Below, one piece after another: positions 26,812 to 37,600 of a stretch of DNA of 64,000 nucleotides (position 1 is the first letter of the stretch; each line of letters starts with the position of its first letter). The notes below the pieces were generated by a model, which saw only the letters and a program-made list of their open reading frames with translations, made no database searches and was not told where the DNA came from. The DNA is from Fuerstiella marisgermanici. GTDB taxonomy: Bacteria > Planctomycetota > Planctomycetia > Planctomycetales > Planctomycetaceae. Made by a program: the position numbers and the translations under genes. The stretch spans positions 1,364,001 to 1,428,000 of the forward strand of contig NZ_CP017641.1 of NCBI RefSeq assembly GCF_001983935.1, read 5' to 3'.

Positions 26812-27729
26812 CTATTCTGTATTTTGATTTGCTTCGGTTTCTGAAGCCTCTTTCCTGCCGCGATTTCCACCAGAAACCACGGTCAAAATATCGTCGGCAT
26901 CTGTCATCACGCGGCGACCGTCTGCAAAACTGACAAGTAGCTTACGAACAAGCAACTCCTGCGCGATTACCCTCCCCTGCCCCTCACGGGTGACCACTGT
27001 TGCGCCGATCTTCGGCAGCTCTTTTCGGTGAGCTTCGTATGTGTCGTATTCGTATCTCAAACAACATTTCAAACGTCCGCAGCGTCCGGAAATTTTGTTC
27101 GGATCCAGTGTCGCTTTCTGTAACTTGGCCATCTTCATCGACACGGGAGGCATTTCCCGCAGATGCGTGTTACAGCACACCGGTTTGCCGCAGTCTCCGT
27201 AATCGGCAAGCAGCCTCGCTTCGTCCCGCACGCCGATTTGTCGCATCTCGATGCGGGCGTTGAACTCGCGAGCCATTCCCTTAACCAGTTCACGGAAATC
27301 GACTCGTTTTTCCGCAAGGTAATAGAAAACAATTCGCTCCCCGCCGAAAACCTGTTCGACGTCGACCAACTGCATCTGCATGCGTTGTTCGGCGATCATG
27401 CGACCTGCTTCTGCGAAGAACGTCTTTTCACGTTCAGACACTTCCTGCAGTGACCGACGATCTTCGTCCGACGCAATTCTTAGAATGCGTCCGGTGCGAA
27501 CATTGTCGCCAAGGTATTCGTTTGTTTTACCGTTGGCTTCGCACAGGACAATTCCGAATTCCACGCCGCGATCCGTTCGCACGACGACGTCCAGACCACG
27601 TTTGATCGCGTGCTGGCGTTTGGACGCGAATTCGCCGAGGTGCCTCATCGAACCATAACGCACCACGAATTTTGGTGGTTCATCGTTGGCCGGTGGCGGC
27701 GTGGATGTTTCCTGAAGATCGGTGGACAT
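26812..27729 (-). CDS. ricT: PSP1/RicT-like regulatory iron-sulfur protein
   Basis: A protein of 305 residues with a PSP1 domain. The conserved Cys segments are GDCGKPVCCNTHL and SGRCGRLKCCLRYEYD, which in Bacillus RicT (YaaT) help hold the Ric complex [4Fe-4S] clusters. That complex supports RNase Y-dependent mRNA maturation. The spacing matches the family. It follows holB, as yaaT follows holB in Bacillus. RicA and RicF homologues are not seen here. The N-terminal 20 residues and the C-terminal tail beyond the conserved core look disordered. Confidence 0.9.
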   Translation of the reverse strand: MSTDLQETSTPPPANDEPPKFVVRYGSMRHLGEFASKRQHAIKRGLDVVVRTDRGVEFGIVLCEANGKTNEYLGDNVRTGRILRIASDEDRRSLQEVSEREKTFFAEAGRMIAEQRMQMQLVDVEQVFGGERIVFYYLAEKRVDFRELVKGMAREFNARIEMRQIGVRDEARLLADYGDCGKPVCCNTHLREMPPVSMKMAKLQKATLDPNKISGRCGRLKCCLRYEYDTYEAHRKELPKIGATVVTREGQGRVIAQELLVRKLLVSFADGRRVMTDADDILTVVSGGNRGRKEASETEANQNTE

Positions 27730-27823
27730 GCCGTGATGCGAATTGCTTAGGAGTATGGCGACTGGACTGCAGAAGAGTATAGTCGCGAAGATGGTCGCAT
27801 GAGAAGCGAGGCTGAAATTTGCC

Positions 27824-28885
27824 TTACGCCCGCTTCATCGCCTGGCGAATCATCCGAGCCAGTTCGTCGAACAAAGCTTCCATCACAAGCTTGACCGGCG
27901 ACATGCCGTCGACCTGCCGCGATGCGGCGAGTGTTCGGTCCAGCATCGGAGCCAGCAGATCGACTCCGTTGCGAGCTCCCAGCCGTTGCGTCAGCGGATC
28001 AGACAGGTCTCCGCCAGCCAGCCCCTGCAGCCGAGCACGAATGGCGTCGGCCACGAATCTTAGCAGCCACTGAGCGTTCTGCCGCTGTTCCGGCGTATTC
28101 GAAGACATCTCTTCAATGCCTGCCGTCACGCTGGCGGCGACTTCCAGCGGCTTCATGCCTTCCATTTGATTTAACTGCCGCGCCACGGTGGCTTTGAGCT
28201 TGCGGAGTTCCGGGTGCAGCAGTTGCCGAGCCGTCTCAAGGCTGCCTTCGCACAGCGACGCGATCGATGCGGCTTCTTCGGGCGATTCCACAATTTCTTC
28301 GGCCAGCAAAATTTCCTGCACGTCCGCTTCGTTTAGCGGGAAGAATCGCACGATCTGGCAGCGAGACCGAATGGTGGGCAGCAGCGTGTCCGGGTTATCG
28401 CAGACCAGTAGAATCAGCGAATGTGCGGGCGGTTCTTCCAGCGTTTTAAGCAGTGCATTCGCACTTTCGGTGTTCATCAGCCCGGCGTCGTTAATCACGG
28501 CGACTCGGCGATCCGATGCCTGAGGCGACACCGAAAGTTCGTAGCACAAACCTTCGCGGCCGCGTTTGCCGTCGGTCGTTTCACCGGCGATCAGGCTGAT
28601 CGGAATGACGTTCTTCCCAGCGGGCACGCCGATTTCGATGAAATCCGGCCACGTGCCAGCCGCGAATCCGCGACACGCTCGACATTCGCCGCACACCTGC
28701 AATTCGCTGAGTTCATATTCCCGACAGAAGACGCTGTTGGCCATCAACCGAGCAAACTGCCGCTTTCCGATCCCTTCCGGCCCGGCCAGCACGTACGCAT
28801 GAGACAACCGCCCGCGCTGCAGCGATCGCCGAAACAGTTCACGCTGCTCGCTGTGGCCCTTGAGCTGTTCCCAGGTTTTGATCAT
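27824..28885 (-). CDS. holB: DNA polymerase III delta' subunit
   Basis: A clamp-loader subunit of 353 residues. Visible features are the P-loop-like GPEGIGKRQFAR (lacking the usual GK[ST], as expected for the non-hydrolysing delta'), the four-Cys zinc-binding module around VCGECRACRG, and the sensor and arginine region LLVCDNPDTLLPTIRSRCQI. It helps load the sliding clamp. The gene starts 6 bases after the trpE stop and ends 94 bases before ricT, so it belongs to this operon. Confidence 0.9.
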   Translation of the reverse strand: MIKTWEQLKGHSEQRELFRRSLQRGRLSHAYVLAGPEGIGKRQFARLMANSVFCREYELSELQVCGECRACRGFAAGTWPDFIEIGVPAGKNVIPISLIAGETTDGKRGREGLCYELSVSPQASDRRVAVINDAGLMNTESANALLKTLEEPPAHSLILLVCDNPDTLLPTIRSRCQIVRFFPLNEADVQEILLAEEIVESPEEAASIASLCEGSLETARQLLHPELRKLKATVARQLNQMEGMKPLEVAASVTAGIEEMSSNTPEQRQNAQWLLRFVADAIRARLQGLAGGDLSDPLTQRLGARNGVDLLAPMLDRTLAASRQVDGMSPVKLVMEALFDELARMIRQAMKRA

Positions 28886-28891
28886 TGAACA

Positions 28892-30391
28892 CTACCGCTG
28901 CAACTGCGTTTCTGCGATGTGAATGGCTTTCAACAGCGCTCGAGCTTTGTTCAACGTCTCCTCGTATTCCAGCTTGGGCACGCTGTCCGCCACGATTCCG
29001 GCACCCGCCTGAACGTAGATGACTCCGTCGTGCATCACCAGCGTTCGCAGTGCGATACAGGTGTCCATGTTGCCGGTGAAGTCGATGTACCCCACCGCGC
29101 CGCCGTAGGGGCCTCGTTTGTGAGGTTCGATTTCGTCGATGACTTCCATCGCTCGAACCTTGGGTGCTCCCGATACAGTGCCCGCTGGCAGTCCGGCTCG
29201 CAGGGCTTCGACCGCTGTCAGGCCGTCGCGGAGTTGTCCGATTACGTTAGAAGTGATGTGCATGACGTGGCTGTAACGTTCCACCACCATCACATCGTTT
29301 AATTCGACCGACCCGAATTTTGCGACGCGACCGACGTCGTTGCGAGCCAGGTCGATCAGCATCACGTGTTCAGCTCGTTCTTTGGGGTCGGCCAGCAGTT
29401 CTTCGGCCAGTTCGCGGTCTTCCTGTTCGGTCCGTCCTCGCGGGCGAGTGCCAGCCAGCGGGCGGATGGTGGTTTCGCCGTCTTCGACTCGCACCATGAT
29501 TTCCGGCGAACTGCCGACCAGATGCAGTTCCGGCGTCTTCACCAGAAACATAAACGGGCTGGGGTTCACCATTCTCAACGACCGGTACACGTCCAGCGGC
29601 TTCGCTTCGCTTTCGTGTCGCAGACGCTGACTGAACACAACCTGGAAAATGTCGCCTGCTTTGATGTATTCGCGGCACTTGTCCACGCAGGCTTCGAAGT
29701 GTGACTGAGTGAAATTGGATTCCGTTTGCAATTCGGGCTCAATCGTGAGATCGATATCCGTCAACTGCACAGAATCGCTGCCTACGGCCAGCCGGTTGCA
29801 GATTTCTTCGAGCCGCTTTTCGGCTGCGGCTCGCGCTTCATCAGGAGTTGCCGTCTGAGTGTCCGCCAGCGCAACGGCGAGCACGACTTTGCGAATGTGG
29901 TCGAACACCACCATGCCGTCGTACATCGCAAAGCACAGGTCCGGCAGTTGGCGGTCGTCTTCCGGAACGTTGGGCAAATTTTCGGTGTATCGGATAACGT
30001 CATAACCGGCGAAGCCAACGGCACCGCCGCAAAACCGAGGCAGGCCAAGCACGGGAACGCATTTGTAGTCTTCCAACAGCTTGTCCAGATCCTTTAGCGG
30101 ATCTTCGCTGTCCCACTCCTTGTCCACGCCATTCGCCGTGCGGATTTGAACTCGCTTGTCCCACGCGGTGATGGATAGAAATGGGTTACTACCGACAAAG
30201 CTGTAGCGCCCAATCCGTTCGCCACCGACAACACTTTCAAACAGAAACGACCACTCGCCGTCGCAGAGCCGTTGATACGCTGTGACGGGCGTGAGCGTAT
30301 CGGCAGTCAGTTGCCGAAAAACGGGCACAAATCTGGCTTGCGTCGCGTATTCGCGGAAGTCTTCGGCGGAGGGATGGTTAACAACTGGCAT
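28892..30391 (-). CDS. trpE: Anthranilate synthase component I
   Basis: Chorismate-binding anthranilate synthase large subunit of 499 residues, the first step of tryptophan synthesis. Key segments are the N-terminal [20 protein letters not shown] Trp-binding part, [48 protein letters not shown] and [20 protein letters not shown]. The ATG at 30391 was preferred to an upstream TTG. The gene leads the operon trpE-holB-ricT-Minf_1886, and the amidotransferase subunit trpG is not in the window. The close relative PabB is an alternative, but the overall pattern fits TrpE. Confidence 0.92.
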   Translation of the reverse strand: MPVVNHPSAEDFREYATQARFVPVFRQLTADTLTPVTAYQRLCDGEWSFLFESVVGGERIGRYSFVGSNPFLSITAWDKRVQIRTANGVDKEWDSEDPLKDLDKLLEDYKCVPVLGLPRFCGGAVGFAGYDVIRYTENLPNVPEDDRQLPDLCFAMYDGMVVFDHIRKVVLAVALADTQTATPDEARAAAEKRLEEICNRLAVGSDSVQLTDIDLTIEPELQTESNFTQSHFEACVDKCREYIKAGDIFQVVFSQRLRHESEAKPLDVYRSLRMVNPSPFMFLVKTPELHLVGSSPEIMVRVEDGETTIRPLAGTRPRGRTEQEDRELAEELLADPKERAEHVMLIDLARNDVGRVAKFGSVELNDVMVVERYSHVMHITSNVIGQLRDGLTAVEALRAGLPAGTVSGAPKVRAMEVIDEIEPHKRGPYGGAVGYIDFTGNMDTCIALRTLVMHDGVIYVQAGAGIVADSVPKLEYEETLNKARALLKAIHIAETQLQR

Positions 30392-30500
30392 TTGCAATTG
30401 GGTTCACTGGACTTGGTGTGCGACAGATCATACAGCGTGAAGGCAGACCGCAACAGCAAGCTGGCGTGCTCCCCTTGGGCAAGCCCAGCGTTGTGAAACG

Positions 30501-30866
30501 CTACTGCAGATCTCGCGCTAAAGTGAAGGCGAATGCGCCGTAAACAATTGTGAAGAATGCAAATAAAAGACGTCCGGGATCAAAGAAGTAAACATACTCT
30601 AACATTGCTAACAGCGAAGCGATGAGCCAAAACGCCAACCACCACCGCCGTTCAGGAGTCACTTCTGCGGTAGACCACGAAATGGTAGCTACGAGAGCTG
30701 CTGGAGAAAATGTCACCAATAGAATCGTAGTTATTAAAAATTGATCTGTCGTTCCGTCCAGCGGCGCTCCACGTCCAAATACAGAAACGTCTAACCACAC
30801 AACTAACCGTACGATCGACACATAGGCAAAAAGGAGGCCGAAGATTTTATAGAGTTTGCTTGGCAT
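30501..30866 (-). CDS. Hypothetical small membrane protein
   Basis: A protein of 121 residues with about four predicted hydrophobic segments (LYKIFGLLFAYVSIVRLVVW, FLITTILLVTFSPAALVATI, WLAFWLIASLLAMLEYVYFF and LLFAFFTIVYGAFAF). No family was recognised. The gene is noticeably AT-richer than its neighbours, which suggests foreign origin or relaxed selection. The ATG at 30866 has AAGG upstream, and a GTG at 30869 is directly before it. Confidence 0.55.
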   Translation of the reverse strand: MPSKLYKIFGLLFAYVSIVRLVVWLDVSVFGRGAPLDGTTDQFLITTILLVTFSPAALVATISWSTAEVTPERRWWLAFWLIASLLAMLEYVYFFDPGRLLFAFFTIVYGAFAFTLARDLQ

Positions 30867-30990
30867 CACGAGACCTTTTTAATGCGCAGGGGCCGCCGCT
30901 GTCGCTCCAGTACCTCAATCTCGAAGCCGACGCATCGGAACTTTTCGAATTTTTGTTCTCGCTCCGCACGGATTACATCTCTCTCTATCG

Positions 30991-31449
30991 TCACCCTCCG
31001 ATCAAGCTATCAATCCGCACGGAATTCGTCATGTGGTCAATCATCGGCTGAGCTTCGGATAACTCGTGATGAGTCCCCTGCCACCAGGCCAGCAGCGTGA
31101 AATTCATGGTGCGGACACTGCTCAGGCCGACGGAGTTCATTAATTCCAGACAGAAGAACGTCAGGTTCCGCGAACAGGCCGGCAATCCAGCGAGCGACGC
31201 ATCAGGTTCTTCTACTTCCACATCGTCGTATTCGTCCTGAAACGCTTCGACGCAGGATTCGACCACGTGTGGCGGCAACGGGCAACCGGGCAGAATTCTG
31301 AGTGTCCAGAAACACGTTTCGCTGCTGGCGACGGTGATCAACACATCGCCGCCTTCAGCCTCTTCAGTGATCTCCCAGATATCCGGGTATTCAAACCGAA
31401 TGCCGTGCCGCCGGTATGCAACCAAACAGTCCTGAAAATCTATACCCAT
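30991..31449 (-). CDS. Hypothetical protein, PsbP/DUF1795-like
   Basis: A cytosolic protein of 152 residues. The start YRRHGIRFEYPDIWEITEEA and the middle FWTLRILPGCPL loosely resemble the PsbP/DUF1795-type fold, but the match is weak. It begins 4 bases after the TauE gene's stop, so it is the last gene of the argH-TauE operon. No catalytic residues are evident. Confidence 0.55.
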   Translation of the reverse strand: MGIDFQDCLVAYRRHGIRFEYPDIWEITEEAEGGDVLITVASSETCFWTLRILPGCPLPPHVVESCVEAFQDEYDDVEVEEPDASLAGLPACSRNLTFFCLELMNSVGLSSVRTMNFTLLAWWQGTHHELSEAQPMIDHMTNSVRIDSLIGG

Positions 31450-31453
31450 AGTT

Positions 31454-32338
31454 TTACCGCCACAGCATCCACAACCTGGCGAACACGATCGCGGCCGCCA
31501 CTAAAACCAAAGTGCCGAATCCTAACTTCAGCTGCCGCCCCTGCAATCGCATACCTACTTGAGATCCAATGTTGGCCCCAATCGTGCCGCAAATCAGCAA
31601 TGCCACCACTAATTTCAGCTCAACATGACTGTGCAAAGCGTGCATGAAGGTCGATTGCAGCGACACCAGCCACACGATCACGATCGTCATCGTCGTGGCA
31701 TCGTGAACTCGCAGCCCGAGCAGATAAATGGCGGCCGGCACGAGCACCAGTCCGCCGCTCATTCCAAGGAAGCCAGACAGAAAGCCGACGATCAGCCCGG
31801 TCCAGGCGAGCAGCGGAATCGAATACCGACTCGGTCGCAAATCAGAAATCACGGCGATCGGCGGCAGCGGCACGAAGCTCAGCAAACCTCGCCGACGCAC
31901 TGTGGGGCCGTGAACTTTTTTTAACCCGTCCACAAACGACATGATGGCAATACCCGTCATCAAAACGGCATAGCTGGATAATACCATCAGATCGACGGCC
32001 GGTACTTGCTTGCCAAACAGCGATACCGTAGCCGCTGACTTCAAGCTTGAGAGCGCCGCCGTGCCGCACCAGACTCCGGCAAGCAGTCCGCCCGCAAGGA
32101 TCAAGGGCAACTGCAGAAAGCCGGCGGCCGGTCGTCGAGCCAACATTGCAGTCGTGGCGGGGCCGAGCGTGTAGCACGCCGTGGAACCGACCGCGATTGA
32201 CATCGGTATGCCCAGCGCTGCGTTCAGAATTGGGACCAGCAGAAAGCCGCCGCCAACGCCGAAAACGCCGGACAGAAACCCAACGGCGCTTCCAACGGCG
32301 GCAGAGATCAAAATCGATGTGAGTGTCCATTCAAACAT
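31454..32338 (-). CDS. TauE/SafE-family anion exporter
   Basis: A membrane permease of 294 residues. The family signature is seen twice: GFLSGVFGVGGGFLLVPIL near the start and GFLSGFLGMSGGLVLVPA in the second half, each ahead of transmembrane helices. These proteins export sulfite or other small organosulfur anions. The ATG at 32338 begins the domain, while an in-frame extension to 32398 reads into argH. It lies 7 bases downstream of argH. In this operon it could export an anionic by-product, but no substrate is indicated. Confidence 0.88.
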   Translation of the reverse strand: MFEWTLTSILISAAVGSAVGFLSGVFGVGGGFLLVPILNAALGIPMSIAVGSTACYTLGPATTAMLARRPAAGFLQLPLILAGGLLAGVWCGTAALSSLKSAATVSLFGKQVPAVDLMVLSSYAVLMTGIAIMSFVDGLKKVHGPTVRRRGLLSFVPLPPIAVISDLRPSRYSIPLLAWTGLIVGFLSGFLGMSGGLVLVPAAIYLLGLRVHDATTMTIVIVWLVSLQSTFMHALHSHVELKLVVALLICGTIGANIGSQVGMRLQGRQLKLGFGTLVLVAAAIVFARLWMLWR

Positions 32339-32345
32339 CGAATGA

Positions 32346-33719
32346 TTAACCCATCGCCGCTTGCCATGCCCGCACGCGATCGGCCACAGGTTGTTCACCG
32401 CCAGAACCGTAACTTTGCAACGCCTTCATCGCGTTTTCTGTCCCCAAAACGCCATAGACGTCTTCTTCAATCAGCTCGCACGCTTCTTGCAGGTCGGCCA
32501 GCGAAAGATCTTTCAGCCGACAATTCGCCGCTTCGCACTTGGCGACCAGTTTGCCCACTGTGCCGTGTCCGGTTCGCATGGGAACACCCTTTTTGATGAG
32601 GTATTCCATCAAAGCCGTGGCGTCCAGGAAGCCGTCTTCCAGACGCGATGCGATTTGTTCACGGTTGAGTTCCGCGCCAGCGACGATGGCCGGCGTCAAT
32701 TCCAGGCACGCTTTGATTGTGTCGAAGGCCGCAAACATGGCCAGCTTGTCTTCCTGCAAATCGCGATTGTACGCCATGGGAAGACTTTTCGTGAGCAGCA
32801 GCAATTGAGGCACCGCGGCCATCACGCGAGCCGTCTTGCCACGAATCAATTCCAGCACGTCGGGATTGCGTTTTTGAGGCATGATCGAAGAACCGGTCGT
32901 ATACGCGTCCGGTAGCTTGATGAAACCGAACTCAGTGGTGAACCAGATAATCCATTCTTCGCACCACGTACTTAAATGAGTCGCTATTAACGACGTGCAG
33001 AAGGCAAACTCAGTCAGATAATCGCGATCGCTGCTGACGTCCAGGCTGTTGCCAGCGACGGAATCGAAGCCCAGCAGCTGCGCCGTCATTTCGCGATCAA
33101 TCGGCAACGATGTTCCTGCCAACGCGGCCGATCCCAACGGGCACACGTTGACTCGCTTGCGGCAATCCGCCAACCGATCACGGTCACGTTGAATTTTTTC
33201 GCAGTACGCCAGCCAGTAATGAGCCGCCTGCACAGGCTGAGCTCGCTGCATATGCGTGTAACCGGGCAGAACGACGCCCGCATCCTGTTCGCAGCGTCCG
33301 ACAAAGGCTCGCTGCACGTCCAGCAGAAGGGCATCCAGTTCATCGATCGCATCACGAACGTACAGCTTTAGGTCCGTCGACACCTGATCGTTGCGACTGC
33401 GGCCGGTATGCAACTTTCGACCAACGTCGCCAATCCGTTCGATCAGCGCGCTTTCGATGTGCATGTGGATGTCTTCCAGAGCCGCCTGGAACGGAAAGTT
33501 ACCCGCTGCGATTTCGTCGCGAATGGTTTTCAGCGTCTGACAGATCTGATCTCGTTCGGCTTCGCTGATGAGTCCAACGCTGGCCAGCATCGTGGCGTGA
33601 GCGATCGAGCCGCGCACGTCGACTTCGAACAGGCGACTGTCAAAACTGATCGATTCTGTGAAGGATTCGACTCGCGGATCTGTTTCCTGCTGAAAACGTC
33701 CGCCCCATGCCTTTGCCAT
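32346..33719 (-). CDS. argH: Argininosuccinate lyase
   Basis: A cytosolic lyase of 457 residues that cleaves argininosuccinate to arginine and fumarate, the last step of arginine synthesis. The superfamily signature [12 protein letters not shown] is present, with the substrate-binding HTGRSRNDQ and YTHMQRAQP segments. The start MAKAWGGRF is the usual N-terminus. Upstream in-frame sequence to 33965 contains no family resemblance, so the ATG at 33719 is used. It is the first gene of an operon with TauE and a hypothetical gene. Confidence 0.95.
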   Translation of the reverse strand: MAKAWGGRFQQETDPRVESFTESISFDSRLFEVDVRGSIAHATMLASVGLISEAERDQICQTLKTIRDEIAAGNFPFQAALEDIHMHIESALIERIGDVGRKLHTGRSRNDQVSTDLKLYVRDAIDELDALLLDVQRAFVGRCEQDAGVVLPGYTHMQRAQPVQAAHYWLAYCEKIQRDRDRLADCRKRVNVCPLGSAALAGTSLPIDREMTAQLLGFDSVAGNSLDVSSDRDYLTEFAFCTSLIATHLSTWCEEWIIWFTTEFGFIKLPDAYTTGSSIMPQKRNPDVLELIRGKTARVMAAVPQLLLLTKSLPMAYNRDLQEDKLAMFAAFDTIKACLELTPAIVAGAELNREQIASRLEDGFLDATALMEYLIKKGVPMRTGHGTVGKLVAKCEAANCRLKDLSLADLQEACELIEEDVYGVLGTENAMKALQSYGSGGEQPVADRVRAWQAAMG

Positions 33720-33864
33720 CTTTTCGTTTTCTTCTGTTAGTTTTAACCGATGAGCTGAGTACGTAAGTGCGTGTTTCTTGCAGTGTTCCGTATGGCCAAC
33801 CTGAGGTCTGACGTCATCGGATCGCTTGGTTTTGAAACAATTGTGCTTAAGCCCGGAGGGCGAT

Positions 33865-34026
33865 AGCACTTGGCCGTGGGCGTAAGCCCACGGAATCAAT
33901 TCTCGAGACTCACTAAAGCCCCGAATGGGGCGCAAGCAGTTTGCCGACGCTCGCTGCCGCCCCATTCGGGGCTATTGATTTCTTTGGGACTCTGTCTCCG
34001 TGGGTTTACGCCCACGGCTACGTGCT
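33865..34026. repeat. Nested inverted repeat (MITE- or cruciform-like)
   Basis: A 162-bp palindromic element fills much of the argH-queF gap. The outer arms are AGCACTTGGCCGTGGGCG (33865) and its near-complement ending GGCTACGTGCT (34026). Each arm contains its own hairpin (CCGTGGGCGTAAGCCCACGG, CCGTGGGTTTACGCCCACGG). An inner pair is GCCCCGAATGGGGC (33918) and GCCCCATTCGGGGC (33960). The strong secondary structure resembles planctomycete intergenic repeats, and it may act as a terminator for converging or diverging transcripts. Confidence 0.75.
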
Positions 34027-34107
34027 TTGGCCCCGCCGGGGCCGAAAACCTGACCAATCCTGAGCCCCTCCTAAGCTCGCCTTGACCAGATGATTGCGGC
34101 AACTCAA

Positions 34108-34470
34108 CTACTCCGGCTTTTTGCCGTGTTCCACAATCACGGTGGTCCGGATTCCGCCGCGAGGCGTGAACGCCGCTTCAATTTTCATCCATCGCGGACT
34201 GGTCACGGCGACAAGGTCGTCCAGAATCGTGTTTGTGACCTTTTCGTAGAACGCGCCGTGGTTGCGGAACTCCTGAAGGTACAATTTCAGCGACTTCAAT
34301 TCATAGCACAGCTTGTCAGCGATGTAAGTAATCGTCAGAGTTCCGAAATCCGGATGTCCTGTTTTGGGACACAGCGACGTGAATTCGGGAGCAACAGTTT
34401 CGATCAGATAGTTGCGTTCCGGAAACGGGTTCTCGAAAGTTTCCAGGGTTTCTGGGCTGGGTTCCGCCAT
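34108..34470 (-). CDS. queF: NADPH-dependent 7-cyano-7-deazaguanine reductase
   Basis: A short-form (type I) QueF of 120 residues that reduces preQ0 to preQ1 in queuosine synthesis. The thioimide-forming Cys is in [12 protein letters not shown], and the [16 protein letters not shown] segment carries the QueF motif ELKS-x-K. It is divergent from glnE (165-bp gap). The other queuosine genes are not nearby. Confidence 0.95.
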   Translation of the reverse strand: MAEPSPETLETFENPFPERNYLIETVAPEFTSLCPKTGHPDFGTLTITYIADKLCYELKSLKLYLQEFRNHGAFYEKVTNTILDDLVAVTSPRWMKIEAAFTPRGGIRTTVIVEHGKKPE

Positions 34471-34635
34471 GACGAATGCTCGGGGTTCGGTGAAGGTTGA
34501 TACCTTAGGTTTGACACTAGCCGCAGGGCGTCAGCCCCGTTTTTCTTTTGCACAGACCGAGGCCAACGTCCTGCGGCCGTTTGCTTCGAACGACTATTTC
34601 CACGGAATTGTGGTTCAGTTTGGTGGCGTTCTAAG

Positions 34636-37600
34636 ATGTTTCCTTCGTTTGACAAGCTTATTGAACAGGAATTTGCTCAGAACACCCGTTTGTTGTCCAC
34701 AAGCGGGTTTCCTGACGCTGACGAAGCCACCTCCTGCCTGATGCGCCTGCGAAACTCGGCGACGGGGGCTCACGACGTCGGAATCTCTGGAACGGCAGTA
34801 GCGCCGGAGGAACCGCTGTGGTACGCGACGTTGCTTCGCATTCTACAGGAGTCTCCCTCGCCGGACCTAGCGCTGCGAACGGTCGACGAATTCGTACGAA
34901 AAAGCGACTCCGCAGACGACGCCTTCGGGCTCTTCGAAAAAACGCCCCGATCACTGGAAGTGCTGGCTCGCCTGTCCTGCGGCAGTCCGTTTCTCACTCA
35001 GTGCGTCCTCAGCCAACCCGCGACCCTGCGTGAACTCACGACAGAGCGTCGCACGGCCGACATGAAATCGCGTGAAGATTTTCGCAAGGAAGCTTCGGAA
35101 GCGATTCGAAATTGTTCGACCACGACGGAAAAGCTCACAGAACTGCGCAGCTACCAGAAGCGCGAAATTCTGCGAATCGGCATGTGCGATGCCTTCGGAC
35201 TGTTCGATCTGAAGTTCGTCACGCTTCAAATTTCGCTGCTGGCGGACGCGATGGTGCAGGAATGTCTGGCCATTGCGTGTGAGGATCGAGGACTATCGGC
35301 GCCGCCGTTTAGCGTGCTGGCACTCGGAAAACACGGCGGCGAAGAATTGAATTACAGTTCCGACATCGATCTCATCCTGATTGCCGAGAACCCCGACGGG
35401 ACGGCTCAGCGAATCGCGCGAACTTTGATCGACGGTCTTAGTCAGAAGTTGGCCACCGGTTTTTTGTACCGAGTTGACATGCGGTTGCGTCCGTGGGGCG
35501 ACGCGGGACCGTTGGTGAGTTCGCCGAAAAGTTATGAGGAGTATCTGAAGTCGGATGCTGAGTTATGGGAGAAGCAGGCGCTGTTGAAAGCGCGAGTCGT
35601 CGCTGGAGACCCGCACACAGGCATCCGCTTTTTGATGCGTCTGCCGCAGTTGCTGTTTGCCGAAGTCAGCGACGACGTGCTGACCAATGTCCGCGCGATG
35701 AAGCAGAATATCGAGGACCGTCTGCAAAAAGCGGGAAAGCTGGAATCGGAGGTCAAACTCGGAGCCGGTTCGATTCGCGATATCGAATTTCTGGTGCAGG
35801 CGCTGCAATTGATTCATGGCGGCAGCGAACCTCGCCTGGCCAGTGCCAACACGATGGACGCATTGGTAAGGCTGGCGGAATTTGGGATCGTCGATGCTGG
35901 CGAATATCGGCAACTACAGGAAGGGTACGTGTTCTTTCGGACGATTGAGCACGCGTTGCAATTGCTGCACAACCAGCAGACTCACGAACTGCCGACCGAT
36001 CCCGTGCAGCGTGAATGGCTGGCCCGACGCCTGGATTATCCCGGCGAAGATCAGTTGCTGACTCGGTTCAGCGAACACCGCAAGGCCGTGCGGCACATCT
36101 TCGACTCATACATTGCACCGCCACCCGTGCGCGACACTCCGGATGACAAAGCGGAAACCGTCGTGCGGCCAGACGTCGAATCTCGTGCGGATGTGAATAC
36201 AAAATCTCTTCTGCACAACTGGATGGCAGCTCCCCCGGACGGCTACGCGCAGGCTGTGGAACAGGTGATGACCGACGCACTGCAGCACGACGATTGTCGA
36301 GTGGTTTGCGCTAAGTCCGATGCGGCCACGGACCAACTGATCGTCATCATTGCTGCTCCAGAAACGCGTGGCCTGCTTTCGATGGTCTGCGGCGTGTTTT
36401 TCTCACACCGTCTGGATATCCGCGAAGGAGCGACTGTGGTTGGCCCGGGCGTCAACCGCTTCGGCCACAGCGTCCCGCCTAAGACCTTTCTGGGCATCTT
36501 TCTGGTGACGGAGAAAGAACCCGAGCACCCATCATCGACTGTTCGCGGGGCTTCTAAAGCCAGCGCAGCATCGTCGCAGAAAACTCGCCAGCACCGCGCC
36601 GCTCGACAGGCCGCAGCAGCAGATGCTGTGGCGAACAGGCCAGCCACGGCGGCTCGGCGATTGCAGGAAAAGCTCGTTAAACTGCTCGCCCTGCATCGCT
36701 CAGACGGCAGCGACGCGGTTCAGAATTCGCTGCTACAGACTTTTTGTCGACGATTGGAAGAAGTGCGGCTGCCTGCGGCGCCGCAGGCGGATATCTCGGT
36801 CGATGTCACCTTGCCGCAATCCGGTGAGCACACTCGACTGGACCTTGAAGGTGACGACAGCTTTGGCTTCTTCTTTGAAGTCGCAAACGCACTGACCATC
36901 TGCGGCTTTCGGATCAATATGGCGGATCTGGGTGCCCGCCAGGGACGCATCAATGACGTGTTGCGCGTCACGGAATCCGATGGCCGCGCCGTGACTTCGC
37001 AGGAGCGAGTCGATGAACTTAGAACGACGGTCACGCTTATCAAGCAATTCACGCACTGGCTGCCTTCAGTCACGACGCCGCGCAACGCGTTGCTTCGGTT
37101 TCGCGACTTACAGCATCGGTTAATGAAAGATGCTCGATGGCAGGACAGCGCCGTCAGGCTGGGCAATCCCAAAGTGCTGCGAGCCGTCAGCCGAGTTCTC
37201 GGGATGAGTCGTTACTTGTGGGAAGACTTCCTGCAGGTTCATCCCGATCAACTGTTTCCATTGCTCACCGACCCCGATCAGCTTCAGACACGCGTGACTC
37301 GGAAAGAGTTAGTCAACGAATGCCGAGCGAAGATCGACGACGCCGCCTCAAGCGATGAAGGGTGGAAGGCCCTGAATTCGTTTAAGGATCATCATCTGTT
37401 CCGAGTCGACCTGCGGCATGTGCTGGGGCATTCCGGTCAGTTCGGTGAATTTTCGGATGAGGTCACTCAACTGGCTGAGGTTGTTGTCGAGGCAGCCTGC
37501 TGCATGGCGTTCGAAGAACTGAAAACGCAATTCGGCGCGCCCACGCTTCCCAACTCCGATCCGTGCGACTTCACGCTCGCGGCACTCGGAAAGTTCGGTG

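Noticed and set aside
34471-34635. PreQ1 riboswitch ahead of queF
   Set aside because: No class I or II preQ1 aptamer pattern could be placed in the 165-bp gap.
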